From Neobacillus mesonae (GTDB lineage Bacteria; Bacillota; Bacilli; Bacillales; Cytobacillaceae): a DNA stretch of 32,707 nucleotides. Below the pieces are notes generated by a model. The model searched no databases, was not told the DNA's origin, and saw nothing but the letters and a program-made list of their open reading frames with translations. Of this stretch, positions 32,023 to 32,707 are shown piece after piece. The DNA lies in NCBI RefSeq assembly GCF_023715155.1, contig NZ_JAMBNQ010000047.1, positions 1-32,707 of the forward strand. The letters run 5' to 3'. Position 1 is the first letter of the stretch; each line of letters opens with the position of its first letter. A program made the translations under genes and the position numbers.

Positions 32023-32381
32023 TCATTTCTCTCTAGCAAGTCTGCGGATTTCTTCCTTTAAAAAATCCCTTATATCATCATCATTGACCCATTCATCATA
32101 TTCAACATCGACCTGTTCGTCATCAGAGGTAGAGATAGTAATAGTGTTAATCGGCAGTGGTATCGTTTTAACTAAATGGACGGAATGAATAATATCGTGA
32201 ATATGGGATTTTAATTTAGTAATTGGTATTTTTGTTTTTAAGGATAAAGCATACTCGTATCAATACCATCTTGTTTTGGAGAATATCTATTATGATCTAT
32301 ATTGCAAAATAAATATTTGCCATCCTCATCGATATCAAATTGAAAACCAATAGACTTAAGCTGATTTTGAATAGGGGTCAT
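32023..32381 (-). pseudogene. Frameshifted gene for a small acidic protein
   Basis: On the minus strand ATG 32381, after AAGGATG, reads TPIQNQLKSIGFQFDIDEDG, then KYLFCNIDHNRYSPKQDGID and runs into a stop. A one-base shift near 32262 continues EYALSLKTKIPITKLKSHIH, DIIHSVHLVKTIPLPIN, then SDDEQVDVEYDEWVNDDDI and RDFLKEEIRRLAREK to TGA 32023. The two halves read as one protein of about 118 residues, broken by a single indel. I know no family. A truncated MITE copy lies 25 bases upstream of the start. Confidence 0.65.
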
Positions 32382-32405
32382 TTTCTTAACATCCTTATTA
32401 AAAAA

Positions 32406-32614
32406 GGCTCTTTTCTAAAAAGATTGTTGCTTTTTGCTCCCTTTTTAAGATTCGTTCAAAAAATAGAGGTAGAAATTCCCCTTATTTAGGAAATTGGATG
32501 TTAATTAGCTGAAATAGACGGAGGAATTTCCCTTATTTGATTTTAAACTGCTAAAATCGGGTGCTTTTCATTGAATAACGGAAAAAACTCCGCTTATTTT
32601 TTACTATTTAAGCT
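32406..32614 (+). mobile_element. MITE-like repeat, copy C (truncated)
   Basis: This copy matches the first ~205 bases of copy A, from GGCTCTTTTCTAAAA to CTATTTAAGCT, including three palindrome units (32461-32601). It then breaks off into unrelated sequence; the right inverted repeat is missing. 32615-32707 holds nothing I can support. Confidence 0.8.
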
Positions 32615-32707
32615 CCCTCAGTTAGATACGATTTTCTCTCGAATACTCACTTATTCGCAGGATTTCAAAGCACTTGTAATAACATTTGGGGATTGATGAA
32701 TGAGTTG

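Overview
The window comes from the chromosome of a low-GC, endospore-forming member of the Bacillaceae. The evidence is a sigW-rsiW-cdaA-cdaR-glmM-glmS block in Bacillus order with a glmS ribozyme, plus SpoIIID, Mbl, FabZ, a Spo0E-like phosphatase, a GerPF-like germination protein and AGGAGG-type ribosome binding sites. A Neobacillus/Bacillus-type genome fits best; I cannot name the species.

Layout. 1-1601: the 3' end of a 23S rRNA gene, an unusually long spacer with its own promoter, 5S rRNA, eight tRNA genes (Asn, Thr, Glu, Val, Thr, Tyr, Gln, Lys) and a terminator. 1651-5653: an EpuA-family membrane protein, fabZ with a long folded leader, spoIIID and mbl. Two inverted copies of a ~356-bp MITE-like repeat flank this block, and a truncated third copy lies at 32406-32614. 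5763-13910: arginase (rocF), the autoregulated cell-envelope stress sigma factor SigW with anti-sigma RsiW, the c-di-AMP cyclase CdaA with regulator CdaR, GlmM, and ribozyme-controlled GlmS. Together these serve envelope stress, c-di-AMP signalling and amino-sugar supply for the cell wall. 13911-15060: gene-free, built of degenerate repeat modules.

15112-32707 is accessory in character. It opens with a c-di-GMP-I riboswitch and terminator in front of a decayed gene and an intact WHH-motif HNH nuclease toxin. Mostly single genes follow: a frameshifted DUF3231 gene, membrane proteins, a Spo0E-like protein, a YitT transporter-like protein, a cysteine-rich protein, a FUSC-type protein, a GerPF-like protein, a small winged-helix protein, an LCMT-like methyltransferase, MarR, DUF1835, an LprI-like lipoprotein and an SH3-L,D-transpeptidase. 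It ends with a LysR/lipocalin-like/3-hydroxybutyrate dehydrogenase-like group and another frameshifted gene. A CAAACGTTTG palindrome recurs in the non-coding parts.

Most notable: the c-di-GMP riboswitch leading into a toxin locus; the MITE family with near-perfect 8-bp target duplications and an internal palindrome array; the folded fabZ leader; and three genes broken by frameshifts that a plain ORF call hides.
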